Assembly: GCA_900321535.1 (NCBI GenBank)
Contig: ONWJ01000032.1
Span: 1-5,201, forward strand
DNA: 5,201 nucleotides
Reading direction: 5' to 3'
Origin: an uncultured Erysipelotrichaceae bacterium
Lineage (GTDB): Bacteria; Bacillota_I; Bacilli_A; RFN20; CAG-826
The notes beneath the pieces were generated by a model. It did no database searches and was not told where the DNA came from. It saw only the letters and a program-made list of their open reading frames with translations. Within the stretch, counting starts at the first letter, position 1. Every line of letters begins with the position of its first letter. Of this stretch, positions 1 through 5,201 are shown piece after piece. The translations under genes were made by a program, and so were the position numbers.

Positions 1-1146
1 AAAGGCTTCACGATATCCAGGGCGAAGTTGGCTTGTCCGTTTGGCGGCGTTTTGCCCCTCTTTGTAGCCGATGGAGGCAATCTTTGCCTGCACCGCTTCA
101 TAAAGAGCTAGGTCATGATTGACCATCATCATCGTGCCTAGTTTGACATAGGTATGCCCGGTATCCGCAAGATAATCATCCAGTAGATAAAGCCCGGCAT
201 AATATTCGATTTGATCGGTAGATTGGAGCCAAATTCTTGCTTGGCGGGTAATCTCATCGCGACTTGCAAGAGCAGCATCCAAGGTACCTTTTTGGAGGTA
301 GGTATCATGGAGCGTCTCTCTTCCTGGATGGCCATAATAAGTATCGAGGAAGAAGCAAAGCTCCCCATAGGAGAATGCGGCTTGCTCCTTGCTCCGCTTG
401 CCATTTTCATAAAAACCCTTCAAACCTTCGGTGTAATCTTGTTTGACGCTGATGGCCATCGCATCATAAGAAGCATCGTTAGAGTCGATGAAATAGAGGC
501 TATCGAGGTTATAGAGGCAAGTAAGCATCGTCGGACCCTCGAAGAGGTTGCTCGCGATAGGAAGCGGAAGAAGGACATCGTTATCAACAGCGAACAAATC
601 GATGCCGTAATCCGCTTTAAAAGCGATGCTTTTTGGCGTAGGTGCCTTGTCGGTGGTCGCTTTCTTGAAACGAAGGAAGGGAGAACCATCGTAATAGACG
701 TTGCGCGCATCTTCTTGGCGGTAAATCGTCGTGTTGATGAACTCTTCATAGTCATCGCTTTTTAGGGTGTCATTGACCGTGTCGATCACGGCTTCTCCTC
801 CAGAAGCGCTTTTTAAGCGGAAAACGCCACTAGTGGAAGAAATAACGGAAAGCGATTTGCCAATGTGGCAACGATAGAAATCACCCAAGCGGATATAAGG
901 GATGTTTTTTAGTCCGTCTTCACGGAAATAGGCTTCCACCATCTGGGTGGATTCTTCCTTATGAAGATGAGCCTTCATTTGCCTTGGACGAAAAGTGATT
1001 CCATCTAAAACAATGGAGGACCCAGCAGAAGAGGAAGAAGAGAGGCTTGAACTAGAAGACTGCGTAGAAGGCGCAGTCTGCCCGCAAGAAGCGATCAAAA
1101 ACGTCGATAAAAGAAGCAATCCATGGGGATGAGGAGAACGTTTCAT
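1..1146 (-). CDS. S41-peptidase-like lipoprotein, N-terminal 382 residues (C-terminus off the left edge)
   Basis: The reading frame is open from an ATG at 1146-1144 to position 1 with no stop, so the gene continues outside the window. The start is supported by a GGAGG ribosome binding site at 1154-1158, 7 nt upstream. The protein begins with a basic n-region (MKRS), a hydrophobic core and a lipobox IASC with Cys21, then a Ser-rich linker (about residues 23-44). This predicts a lipid-anchored protein on the outer face of the membrane. The rest resembles the neighbouring peptidase segment by segment: IPYIRLGDFY (82-91) against its VYYIDVGSFG, YGIDLFAVD against HGFDVFEVD, a hydrophobic FFLDTYYG against FYFLMDNLYG, and DTGHTYVKLG (His331) against NDLHSAIYPS. 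In tricorn-like S41 proteins a His in this position is part of the active site. The catalytic Ser region would lie beyond the edge, so activity cannot be judged. The gene lies 98 bp downstream of the peptidase gene on the same strand and may be cotranscribed. The gene call is firm; family membership is inferred from the paralogy. Confidence 0.85.
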   Translation of the reverse strand, partial: MKRSPHPHGLLLLSTFLIASCGQTAPSTQSSSSSLSSSSSAGSSIVLDGITFRPRQMKAHLHKEESTQMVEAYFREDGLKNIPYIRLGDFYRCHIGKSLSVISSTSGVFRLKSASGGEAVIDTVNDTLKSDDYEEFINTTIYRQEDARNVYYDGSPFLRFKKATTDKAPTPKSIAFKADYGIDLFAVDNDVLLPLPIASNLFEGPTMLTCLYNLDSLYFIDSNDASYDAMAISVKQDYTEGLKGFYENGKRSKEQAAFSYGELCFFLDTYYGHPGRETLHDTYLQKGTLDAALASRDEITRQARIWLQSTDQIEYYAGLYLLDDYLADTGHTYVKLGTMMMVNHDLALYEAVQAKIASIGYKEGQNAAKRTSQLRPGYREAF

Positions 1147-1244
1147 AAGAATACCTCCATAGATAACGGGTGCATTTGTTGCTGCCTTAGTCCAAGAAAC
1201 GGGAAAGAACGGTTATTCGTTACCTTAGAAAAAGAGTCTTGCCT

Positions 1245-3185
1245 TTAATGAGCAGCGCTTTCTTCAGAGGCGATGTAGTCTGCGACGGCATCGACATCAT
1301 AGTATTGGGTGAAACCGTCACTCTTGAAGGAGAAAACAGGATTGGCGCCGTGCTCATTGCCATAGAACTTATTCTCTTTCTCGCGGTAAATGCCGACGTG
1401 GTAAGGAGAGGAATACCTCAGGTTCATGCCGGAGTTAAAGGTATATTCAAATACGCAGCACTCGCCGCCGCCAGACCTCGCGCCCATGATCGTGGCGAGT
1501 TCATACTGCTGGGCATAGAAAGGGAAGGCGTTGCCGCAGGAGAAGGAGTAATTGCTGGTGATGATGTAGAACTTGAAGGTGTTGCCATAGCAGTCATTGA
1601 GGTCATATTTGCCGTCTCGATTGGCGTCGACTCTCGTCGTGGTTCTCAAGATGGCTTCGTTATCGTCGCTGCGCAAGAACACCTCGGACTTGTTGTCCTT
1701 GCTCATGAGGGCGAGGAGTTTGGCCATGATGCCAACATAACCACCGCCGTTGATGGTGTCGTCGATGACGATCTTCTTGACGCCTTTGGCTTTGGCTTCC
1801 TCAAGGTTTCTCACGAAATAATAGAAGGTGTCATAAAGAAGAACCTCTTCCGGGATGGGCTCGCCATCTTCGGGGAAGTGATTATAGGTTTCGAACGTAT
1901 CGAAGCTGAAATAACCGACGGTTCCGTCTTTGGAATAGCGCATGTCGTGCTTTTTGACTTTGCCGCCATGCTCTTCGTCATACTTTTTCCAAGCGGCAGC
2001 GCGCTCGGCTTCAAGATAGGATCGAAGTTCGTTACGGTCCTTGTTGAAGGTTTGCTCATAATGGCCATCGGTAAGACCGATATCGCCGAAATGGGAGCTT
2101 GGGTAGATGGCGCTATGGAGGTCATTGAGCATATCGATGGAACGGACATAGGCGTTAAAACGCGCCGGGCCATCGTCAGAAGTATATAGGTCAGAAGTTT
2201 CGAATAAATCGAAGTAATCGCTCATCGAACGGATGCGCTTTTGATCGGCCATGCCATAGAGGTTGTCCATTAAGAAGTAGAAAAGCTTCTTGTTGAAGAC
2301 GGTCAAGCCATGCGGCTGATGGACGGTATTGGCATCTTCTTTGTCCCCATAGGCATCGTGATGGCAGCTGATGATATATTCTTTGGGTGAAATCGACGAA
2401 CCATCGGGCTGGGCCAACATGGCGGTTTCATATTGCGTCATCGACCCGCATTCAAGAAGCTCCATTTTGGGGGTGTTGAAGATGAACTTCCGCTCCACCG
2501 CGAGGCTAAGGCCAAGGTCAAGGATACCGAAAGGATATTGGTATTTGCCATCGACCTCGAAGACGTCAAAGCCATGCTTTGCATAGGAATAGACCTTGGT
2601 GACGTTTTCGTGCCCTGGCATATATTCGTTGATGATTTGGGCGCAGTCGGCTTCGCCGTTATTGCCGTTACGAGCGGATCTAAGGAAATCGGAATCGAGC
2701 TCGCCATCGATGGATAAGGTTTGCTTATTGGCGTCCATGGCGAGGCGGAAGACGACCTGGTCGCCTTTTTTCACGGTCCAGGATGCGGTCGCGCCTTTAT
2801 CTTCGACGGTAGCGGTATATCCTTTCTCGAGATCGCTTTCGAGCAGTTTGCCAAACGATCCGACGTCGATGTAATAGACGCTATCAAGCTCATCGAGGTA
2901 GTACATCTTGAGCTTGTCTTTTCTTCGATATGCCTCGATCGGTTTCGGATCTTCGTAATAAAGAGGGTCATCGCCTCTAAAAGGGATGTCGACGATATCG
3001 ACAACGGTGAGCTCAGCGGATTTGATGCGGCCTTGATAAGGATCGACGGAGGATGCAACCGACGATTCTATTGAAGCAGAAGAGGCATCGCTAATGTTGG
3101 AGGAGCTATTGCTGCCCCCACTCGAGCAAGCGGTAAGGCCAACGAGCATGTAGGTTAAGCTGAGAACTTTCAATGATCTTTTCAT
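1245..3185 (-). CDS. S41 family (tricorn/CTP-like) serine peptidase lipoprotein, 646 aa
   Basis: A complete gene with ATG at 3185-3183, ribosome binding site AAGGAG at 3192-3197 (6 nt spacing) and TAA stop. Residues 1-20 form a lipoprotein signal (MKRSLKVLSL start, lipobox LTAC, Cys20) followed by a Ser/Gly-rich linker to about residue 48, so the enzyme should be anchored outside the cell. Residues 50-340 are an N-terminal non-catalytic region shared with the downstream paralogue. The S41 part follows: NDLHSAI (His357), the core strand GTVGYFSFDTFE (421-432), KKIVIDDTINGGG (470-482, the usual 'DlRgNgGG' segment), and ITSNYSFSCGNAFP (542-555), in which Ser549 is the likely nucleophile. The Lys of C-terminal processing proteases would fall in GARSGGGE (568-575), where it is absent. 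That favours the tricorn-like type using His, with Glu611 in NEHGANP as a tentative further residue. Residues 520-531 look like an EF-hand calcium loop. The substrate is unknown; peptide or surface-protein cleavage is the family role. No PDZ domain was recognised. Confidence 0.92.
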   Translation of the reverse strand: MKRSLKVLSLTYMLVGLTACSSGGSNSSSNISDASSASIESSVASSVDPYQGRIKSAELTVVDIVDIPFRGDDPLYYEDPKPIEAYRRKDKLKMYYLDELDSVYYIDVGSFGKLLESDLEKGYTATVEDKGATASWTVKKGDQVVFRLAMDANKQTLSIDGELDSDFLRSARNGNNGEADCAQIINEYMPGHENVTKVYSYAKHGFDVFEVDGKYQYPFGILDLGLSLAVERKFIFNTPKMELLECGSMTQYETAMLAQPDGSSISPKEYIISCHHDAYGDKEDANTVHQPHGLTVFNKKLFYFLMDNLYGMADQKRIRSMSDYFDLFETSDLYTSDDGPARFNAYVRSIDMLNDLHSAIYPSSHFGDIGLTDGHYEQTFNKDRNELRSYLEAERAAAWKKYDEEHGGKVKKHDMRYSKDGTVGYFSFDTFETYNHFPEDGEPIPEEVLLYDTFYYFVRNLEEAKAKGVKKIVIDDTINGGGYVGIMAKLLALMSKDNKSEVFLRSDDNEAILRTTTRVDANRDGKYDLNDCYGNTFKFYIITSNYSFSCGNAFPFYAQQYELATIMGARSGGGECCVFEYTFNSGMNLRYSSPYHVGIYREKENKFYGNEHGANPVFSFKSDGFTQYYDVDAVADYIASEESAAH

Positions 3186-3248
3186 GGTAAACTCCTTGAA
3201 TGGGTGGATGATGGCTCGATAAGGAGCCTCTTCATCTCGCCTATGAAA

Positions 3249-3285
3249 GCGAAAAACTTCCCAGTATGTCAGGAAGTTTCATCGC
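3249..3285 (-). terminator. Candidate intrinsic terminator between the small lipoprotein and the S41 peptidase
   Basis: Read on the minus strand, an 8-bp stem AAACTTCC/GGAAGTTT closes a 10-nt loop and runs straight into TTTTT, then CGCTTTC. Outer bases GCGA/TCGC extend the pairing after a small internal loop. The hairpin lies about 125 nt past the small-lipoprotein stop and about 65 nt before the peptidase start codon. It would separate the two transcription units, or only partly attenuate read-through because the stem is modest and the T-run short. Confidence 0.45.
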
Positions 3286-3361
3286 AGCTGAATGATTCGA
3301 AAGAACAATTCACGCTAGAATCGACGAGGAAGAGACCAGTGATAAGCATCGCTTTCTTCAT
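3269..3361 (-). other. Possible 30-codon ORF with signal-peptide-like start
   Basis: An ATG at 3361 opens a 30-codon frame on the minus strand that begins MKKAMLITGLFLVDSS and ends at a TGA inside the loop of the hairpin at 3249-3285. The N-terminus has the basic-then-hydrophobic look of a short signal peptide, and a Cys follows at residue 19. There is only a purine-rich GAAGAAGAAGA upstream in place of a clear ribosome binding site. It could be a leader peptide, a decayed lipoprotein start, or chance. Confidence 0.15.
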
Positions 3362-3409
3362 GGATCTTCTTCTTCGTTTCACTCGAGGTGAGTTGAATTT
3401 AAGTACGGG

Positions 3410-3943
3410 TTAGGCAACGAGGTCCCAGGCCGCTTGGATTTCTTGATCCATTTCGGCGTCGCCGACACGGTCCCAAGTGGCTTTTTTCGTGGAGAAGCAG
3501 ATGAAGACCTTGTTGGGTTTTCCGATGGCTTCGGCGATAAGTCCGAGACCTTCGTTGAGCTGATCTTTGACAATCGGGCCATAGGCGCGAGCGGAGATAT
3601 GGCCTTCCTTCTCGGATTTGGCAACGGTGACATAGATGTCTTTGGCGACAGCGCCTCTTACGGCGAGGGTGATCCGGTCACCGATATTACCGATGCGGGT
3701 GCCTTCGAGGCCGGCATCGTTGACGCGGAAGCTTGGCTTGACGTCATCGACCTTCTCAAGAACATCGTCAGGAACGCTGGCATAATATTTTCCATCTGCG
3801 AGGAAGGCCATGGTCTTCGCGGCGGCGCTTGAAGTCGCGGTTGGCTGAGAACTTTCCGTGGTGGTTGAAGGGGTATTATTTCCTCCACAGGAGGCAAGCA
3901 AGGCAATGCTTGCTAAAGCAACGACGAGTTTAGGTGTTTTCAT
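3410..3943 (-). CDS. Small lipoprotein of unknown function, 177 aa
   Basis: A complete gene: ATG at 3943-3941, ribosome binding site AAAGGAG at 3951-3957 with 7 nt spacing, TAA stop at 3412-3410. The first 19 residues are a classic lipoprotein signal (MKTPKLVV start, lipobox LASC, Cys19). A Thr/Ser/Ala-rich linker runs to about residue 43, so the product is expected to be lipid-anchored on the outer surface. The remaining roughly 130 residues form one soluble domain that I do not recognise. It starts with MAFLADGKYYASVPDDVLEK, has an alternating beta-like stretch (RITLAVRGAVAKDIYVTVA, 90-108), then a probable helix (DQLNEGLGLIAEAIGK, 127-142), the strand KVFICFSTKKATWDRV, and an acidic C-terminal helix (EMDQEIQAAWDLVA). 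There is one Cys (149) after the lipobox and no catalytic motif. It sits first in the leftward lipoprotein row and is read divergently from the regulator gene, from a promoter with a consensus -10 box. A sensory, binding or accessory role is possible but unproven. Confidence 0.88.
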   Translation of the reverse strand: MKTPKLVVALASIALLASCGGNNTPSTTTESSQPTATSSAAAKTMAFLADGKYYASVPDDVLEKVDDVKPSFRVNDAGLEGTRIGNIGDRITLAVRGAVAKDIYVTVAKSEKEGHISARAYGPIVKDQLNEGLGLIAEAIGKPNKVFICFSTKKATWDRVGDAEMDQEIQAAWDLVA

Positions 3944-3956
3944 AATTGAACTCCTT

Positions 3957-3977
3957 TAATTCAATATTGTTGAATTA
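3957..3977. promoter_or_regulatory. Perfect 8-5-8 inverted repeat over the leftward -10 and start point (candidate operator)
   Basis: The arms TAATTCAA (3957-3964) and TTGAATTA (3970-3977) are exact reverse complements around the five-base spacer TATTG. The centre, 3967, coincides with the predicted transcription start of the small-lipoprotein gene, and the right arm covers most of its -10 box. A dimeric DNA-binding protein here would be expected to block that promoter. The binder is not known; the divergently encoded HTH regulator is the obvious candidate. Confidence 0.5.
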
Positions 3978-3979
3978 TA
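3974..3979 (-). promoter_or_regulatory. Predicted -10 box of the small-lipoprotein promoter
   Basis: On the minus strand these bases read TATAAT, a perfect sigma-A -10 hexamer, within an AT-rich stretch. They lie about 30 bp upstream of the lipoprotein start codon. Transcription would begin near 3967, giving a short leader of about 24 nt that holds the AAAGGAG ribosome binding site. No good -35 hexamer is present at 16-18 bp (the sequence there is GC-rich around GAAGAG), which suggests a weak or activator-dependent promoter. The box overlaps the right arm of the inverted repeat at 3957-3977. Confidence 0.6.
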
Positions 3980-3982
3980 TAT

Positions 3983-4020
3983 GGATTGAAGGCCTGCTCT
4001 TCGGAGTGTTTCGGATTGAA
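3983..4020. repeat. Direct repeats GGATTGAA / GGAGTGTT / GGATTGAA in helical phase
   Basis: GGATTGAA occurs exactly at 3983-3990 and 4013-4020, and a weaker copy GGAGTGTT lies at 4003-4010. Start-to-start distances are 20 and 10 bp, so all three would face the same side of the helix. The longer unit TTCGGAGTG/TTCGGATTG (4000 and 4010) differs by one base. They lie between the two divergent promoters, where an activating response regulator would be expected to bind. Confidence 0.4.
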
Positions 4021-4036
4021 ACGTTTGTTTCGTTTC
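4018..4036. promoter_or_regulatory. Imperfectly spaced inverted repeat GAAACG-N7-CGTTTC at the rightward -35
   Basis: GAAACG at 4018-4023 and CGTTTC at 4031-4036 are exact reverse complements. The left half also contains the 8-bp palindrome AAACGTTT (4019-4026). The element covers the candidate -35 hexamer of the regulator operon. A regulatory role is inferred from position only. Confidence 0.3.
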
Positions 4037-4053
4037 TTTCCATTATGTAAAAT
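4025..4053 (+). promoter_or_regulatory. Predicted promoter of the regulator-sensor operon
   Basis: A possible -35 TTGTTT at 4025-4030 is followed after 17 bp by TAAAAT at 4048-4053, which matches the -10 consensus at five of six positions. The start point would be near 4060, giving a leader of about 37 nt containing AAAGGA at 4081-4086. An alternative pairing is TTGAAA (4016-4021) with CATTAT (4041-4046), spaced 19 bp. Either choice places the start downstream of the ATG at 3986 and so supports the ATG at 4097. Confidence 0.4.
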
Positions 4054-4068
4054 ACCTGTTAGGTATTT
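4050..4068. promoter_or_regulatory. Perfect 8-3-8 inverted repeat over the regulator promoter (candidate operator)
   Basis: The arms AAATACCT (4050-4057) and AGGTATTT (4061-4068) are exact reverse complements around GTT. The repeat overlaps the proposed TAAAAT -10 box and the predicted start near 4060 of the regulator-sensor operon. Size and symmetry fit a site for a dimeric XRE-type repressor, which would imply autoregulation. It is too AT-rich to serve as an intrinsic terminator. Confidence 0.5.
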
Positions 4069-4096
4069 CCTGATATTTTTAAAGGATTTTGGAACG

Positions 4097-4702
4097 ATGA
4101 ATGCAAAACTGACGTTCGGGCAAGCACTCCTCTATGCAAGGAAACGGAAAGGAATGTCGCAGCAACAGCTGGCAGACCGTTTGCCTGTCATTCGTTCTAG
4201 CGTTGCAAACTGGGAAGCGGATCGACGCTTGCCAAGCGCGACGATCATCGCCAAAATCGCGGATATTTTGGAAATCGATGTCGCGGAATTGCTTGATGCC
4301 GCCAACAAAGAAAGCGTTTGCCCCACTGTCATCGTGGTTGATGATAATCCGATTGTCCTTGCCGGGGCCACGCCTGTCATCGAAGAAGCTTTGCCCATGG
4401 CATCGGTCATCAGTTTCACCAAACCTTCCCAAGCCATCGCCTTCGCCAAGGAAAGCCGCGTTGCCCTAGCCTTTTTAGACATTGAGCTTGGTTTGACCAA
4501 CGGAATCGACCTTTGCAACGCGTTGCATGAAATCAATCCTCGCATGAATATCGTTTTTCTCACCGCCTACCCCGAATACTCAATCGATGCTTGGAACACA
4601 GAGGCGAGTGGGTTCATGGTGAAACCCATCACCTTAAAAGGCGTGAAAGCCCAACTGCAAAAGCTTAGATATCCCTTTCCGACCGGAGAGGATTTCTTAT
4701 GA
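4097..4702 (+). CDS. Response regulator with N-terminal XRE-type HTH and C-terminal receiver domain, 201 aa
   Basis: Residues 6-65 are a Cro/CI (XRE) helix-turn-helix: FGQALLYARKRKGMSQQQLADRL, then VIRSSVANWEADRRLPSATIIAKIADIL and ...VAELL, the canonical five-helix pattern. Residues 77-192 are a full receiver domain: hydrophobic strand and acidic pair VIVVDDNP (Asp82, Asp83), phospho-acceptor Asp128 in LAFLDIEL, Thr156 in VFLTAYPEYS, and Lys176-Pro177 in GFMVKPI. All residues needed for phosphotransfer and switching are present. Nothing follows the receiver, so DNA binding must come from the N-terminal HTH, the reverse of the usual receiver-then-output order. The ATG at 4097 was chosen because family homology begins there and AAAGGA (4081-4086) lies 10 nt upstream. 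An in-frame ATG at 3986 would add 37 residues without domain character and would run across the predicted promoter. The stop overlaps the next start (ATGA), so the two genes should be translationally coupled. Likely role: transcription factor answering to the downstream membrane sensor. Confidence 0.93.
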   Translation: MNAKLTFGQALLYARKRKGMSQQQLADRLPVIRSSVANWEADRRLPSATIIAKIADILEIDVAELLDAANKESVCPTVIVVDDNPIVLAGATPVIEEALPMASVISFTKPSQAIAFAKESRVALAFLDIELGLTNGIDLCNALHEINPRMNIVFLTAYPEYSIDAWNTEASGFMVKPITLKGVKAQLQKLRYPFPTGEDFL

Positions 4703-5201
4703 ACGATGATGTCCTCGTCTATGCCTACTTTTTCGTAGGCGGCGCATTGCTGCTACTGATTTTGCTGGGACTGATTTTTTCTTGTAGCATCCCTGGTTTG
4801 GACCGGCGGAGCAAGCAATTCTTCATCCCCTCCTTTTCAATTTTGGCGTTAAGCATCATCGCTTACGTCATCGATTTGTTCGTCTTCAGGAACCCTGGGC
4901 TTGCCTGGGTGGAGCGGGTTGTTTCCTTCATCGAGACGTTGCTCCCACCTGTTTTAATGCCGATTTTAACGGCCTATGTTTTGCATTTTTATCACAAAAA
5001 CTACCGCAAAAGTCCCTCCTTTTTTATTTCCATCGCTTTAAACGCATTGCTGTTTGCTTTGCTTGTATTCGCCCAGTTCACCGATGCCATCTATTCCTTT
5101 ACGTCTGACAATCAATTCGTCCGCGGAACGTGGTATTGGGTTTTGGTCGCCCCGATGCTAGCGTTGATCGCGGTCAACCTATTCGTCATAATCCGTGGTA
5201 G
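4699..5201 (+). CDS. Multi-pass membrane protein, probable sensor histidine kinase N-terminus (cut by right edge)
   Basis: The frame is open from ATG at 4699 to the end of the window (167 complete codons plus two bases). It overlaps the regulator stop by four bases (ATGA), with a GGAGAGG ribosome binding site at 4685-4691, 7 nt upstream. Five hydrophobic segments can be read: about residues 8-30, 41-63, 76-98, 106-128 and 144-165. They are joined by short charged loops (GLDRRSK, HKNYRKS), which marks the membrane-embedded sensor half of a larger protein. The stretch YSFTSDNQFVRGTWYWVLVAP (about 132-152) resembles the loop and following helix of multi-TM sensor modules that precede GHKL-type histidine kinase or GGDEF domains in Bacillota. 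The catalytic domain lies outside the window. Pairing with a response regulator in one overlapping operon makes a histidine kinase the best guess. A GGDEF enzyme or a membrane accessory protein cannot be excluded from the sequence present. Confidence 0.8.
   Translation, partial: MNDDVLVYAYFFVGGALLLLILLGLIFSCSIPGLDRRSKQFFIPSFSILALSIIAYVIDLFVFRNPGLAWVERVVSFIETLLPPVLMPILTAYVLHFYHKNYRKSPSFFISIALNALLFALLVFAQFTDAIYSFTSDNQFVRGTWYWVLVAPMLALIAVNLFVIIRG

Noticed and set aside
211..765. Plus-strand open frame of 184 codons opposite the left lipoprotein gene
   Set aside because: Antisense to a continuous 382-codon frame that has a signal peptide, lipobox and paralogous motifs.
1057..1079. Perfect 8-7-8 inverted repeat AGACTGCG/CGCAGTCT in the linker codons of the left lipoprotein gene
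   Set aside because: An exact 8-bp repeat with a short loop is expected about once by chance in 5 kb, and this one lies in coding sequence with no T-run or promoter nearby.
1147..1244. Promoter or terminator between the peptidase gene and the left lipoprotein gene
   Set aside because: Only a 4-bp stem and no paired -35/-10 hexamers at proper spacing could be found; nothing beyond the ribosome binding site is supported.
1239..2189. Long plus-strand open frame of 316 codons
   Set aside because: It lies entirely antisense to the S41 peptidase gene, shows the GAT/GTC-rich Asp/Ile/Val bias of an antisense shadow, and has no recognisable domain or ribosome binding site. The opposite strand has clear motifs.
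4016..4030. CcpA/LacI-type operator around TTGAAACGTTTG
   Set aside because: It approaches the AAACGTTT core of LacI-family sites, but it misses the cre spacing by one base and the right half is imperfect.
4050..4068. Reading the AAATACCT palindrome as a terminator
   Set aside because: The stem is mostly A-T with no GC-rich core, and no gene ends next to it on either strand.
3986..4096. Upstream in-frame ATG adding 37 residues to the regulator
   Set aside because: The extra residues match no domain, the segment contains the predicted promoter and palindrome, and a ribosome binding site serves the ATG at 4097.

Overview
The window reads as chromosome of a Gram-positive bacterium, most likely a gut Bacillota of the Erysipelotrichales or RF39/'Tenericutes-like' Bacilli type. 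The clues are three lipoproteins with short signal peptides, a lipobox ending in Cys and Ser/Thr-rich linkers, strong AAGGAG/GGAGG ribosome binding sites, an S41 peptidase with an SFSCGN serine motif, and a small-domain two-component system. UGA works as a stop (the regulator ends in an ATGA overlap) and Trp is encoded by TGG, so the genetic code is standard. Base composition looks close to balanced. The taxonomic guess is an inference from style only.

Layout. Positions 1-3943 hold three consecutive minus-strand genes, all predicted lipoproteins. In order of transcription they are a 177-residue lipoprotein of unknown function (3410-3943), a complete 646-residue S41-type peptidase lipoprotein (1245-3185), and the first 382 residues of a second lipoprotein (1-1146). 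The last one runs off the left edge and looks like a diverged paralogue of the peptidase. Gaps are 224 bp (with a terminator-like hairpin and a 30-codon leader-like ORF) and 98 bp (no convincing promoter or terminator seen).

Positions 3944-4096 are a compact divergent control region. It has a consensus TATAAT for the leftward genes, a plausible promoter for the rightward genes, three inverted repeats, and GGATTGAA-like direct repeats at multiples of about 10 bp. Two of the inverted repeats are perfect 8-bp-arm repeats, and each covers a predicted -10/start point.

Positions 4097-5201 hold a rightward pair joined by an ATGA overlap. The first is a response regulator with unusual domain order (XRE-type helix-turn-helix first, receiver second). 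The second is the start of a multi-pass membrane protein that is probably its sensor kinase, cut by the right edge.

Working model (inference): the membrane sensor and the HTH-receiver protein form a two-component system that binds the shared intergenic region, controlling its own operon and the divergent exported lipoproteins, at least the small one. The output would be surface proteolysis or peptide handling by the S41-type lipoproteins. No RNA gene, CRISPR array, insertion sequence or origin was seen.
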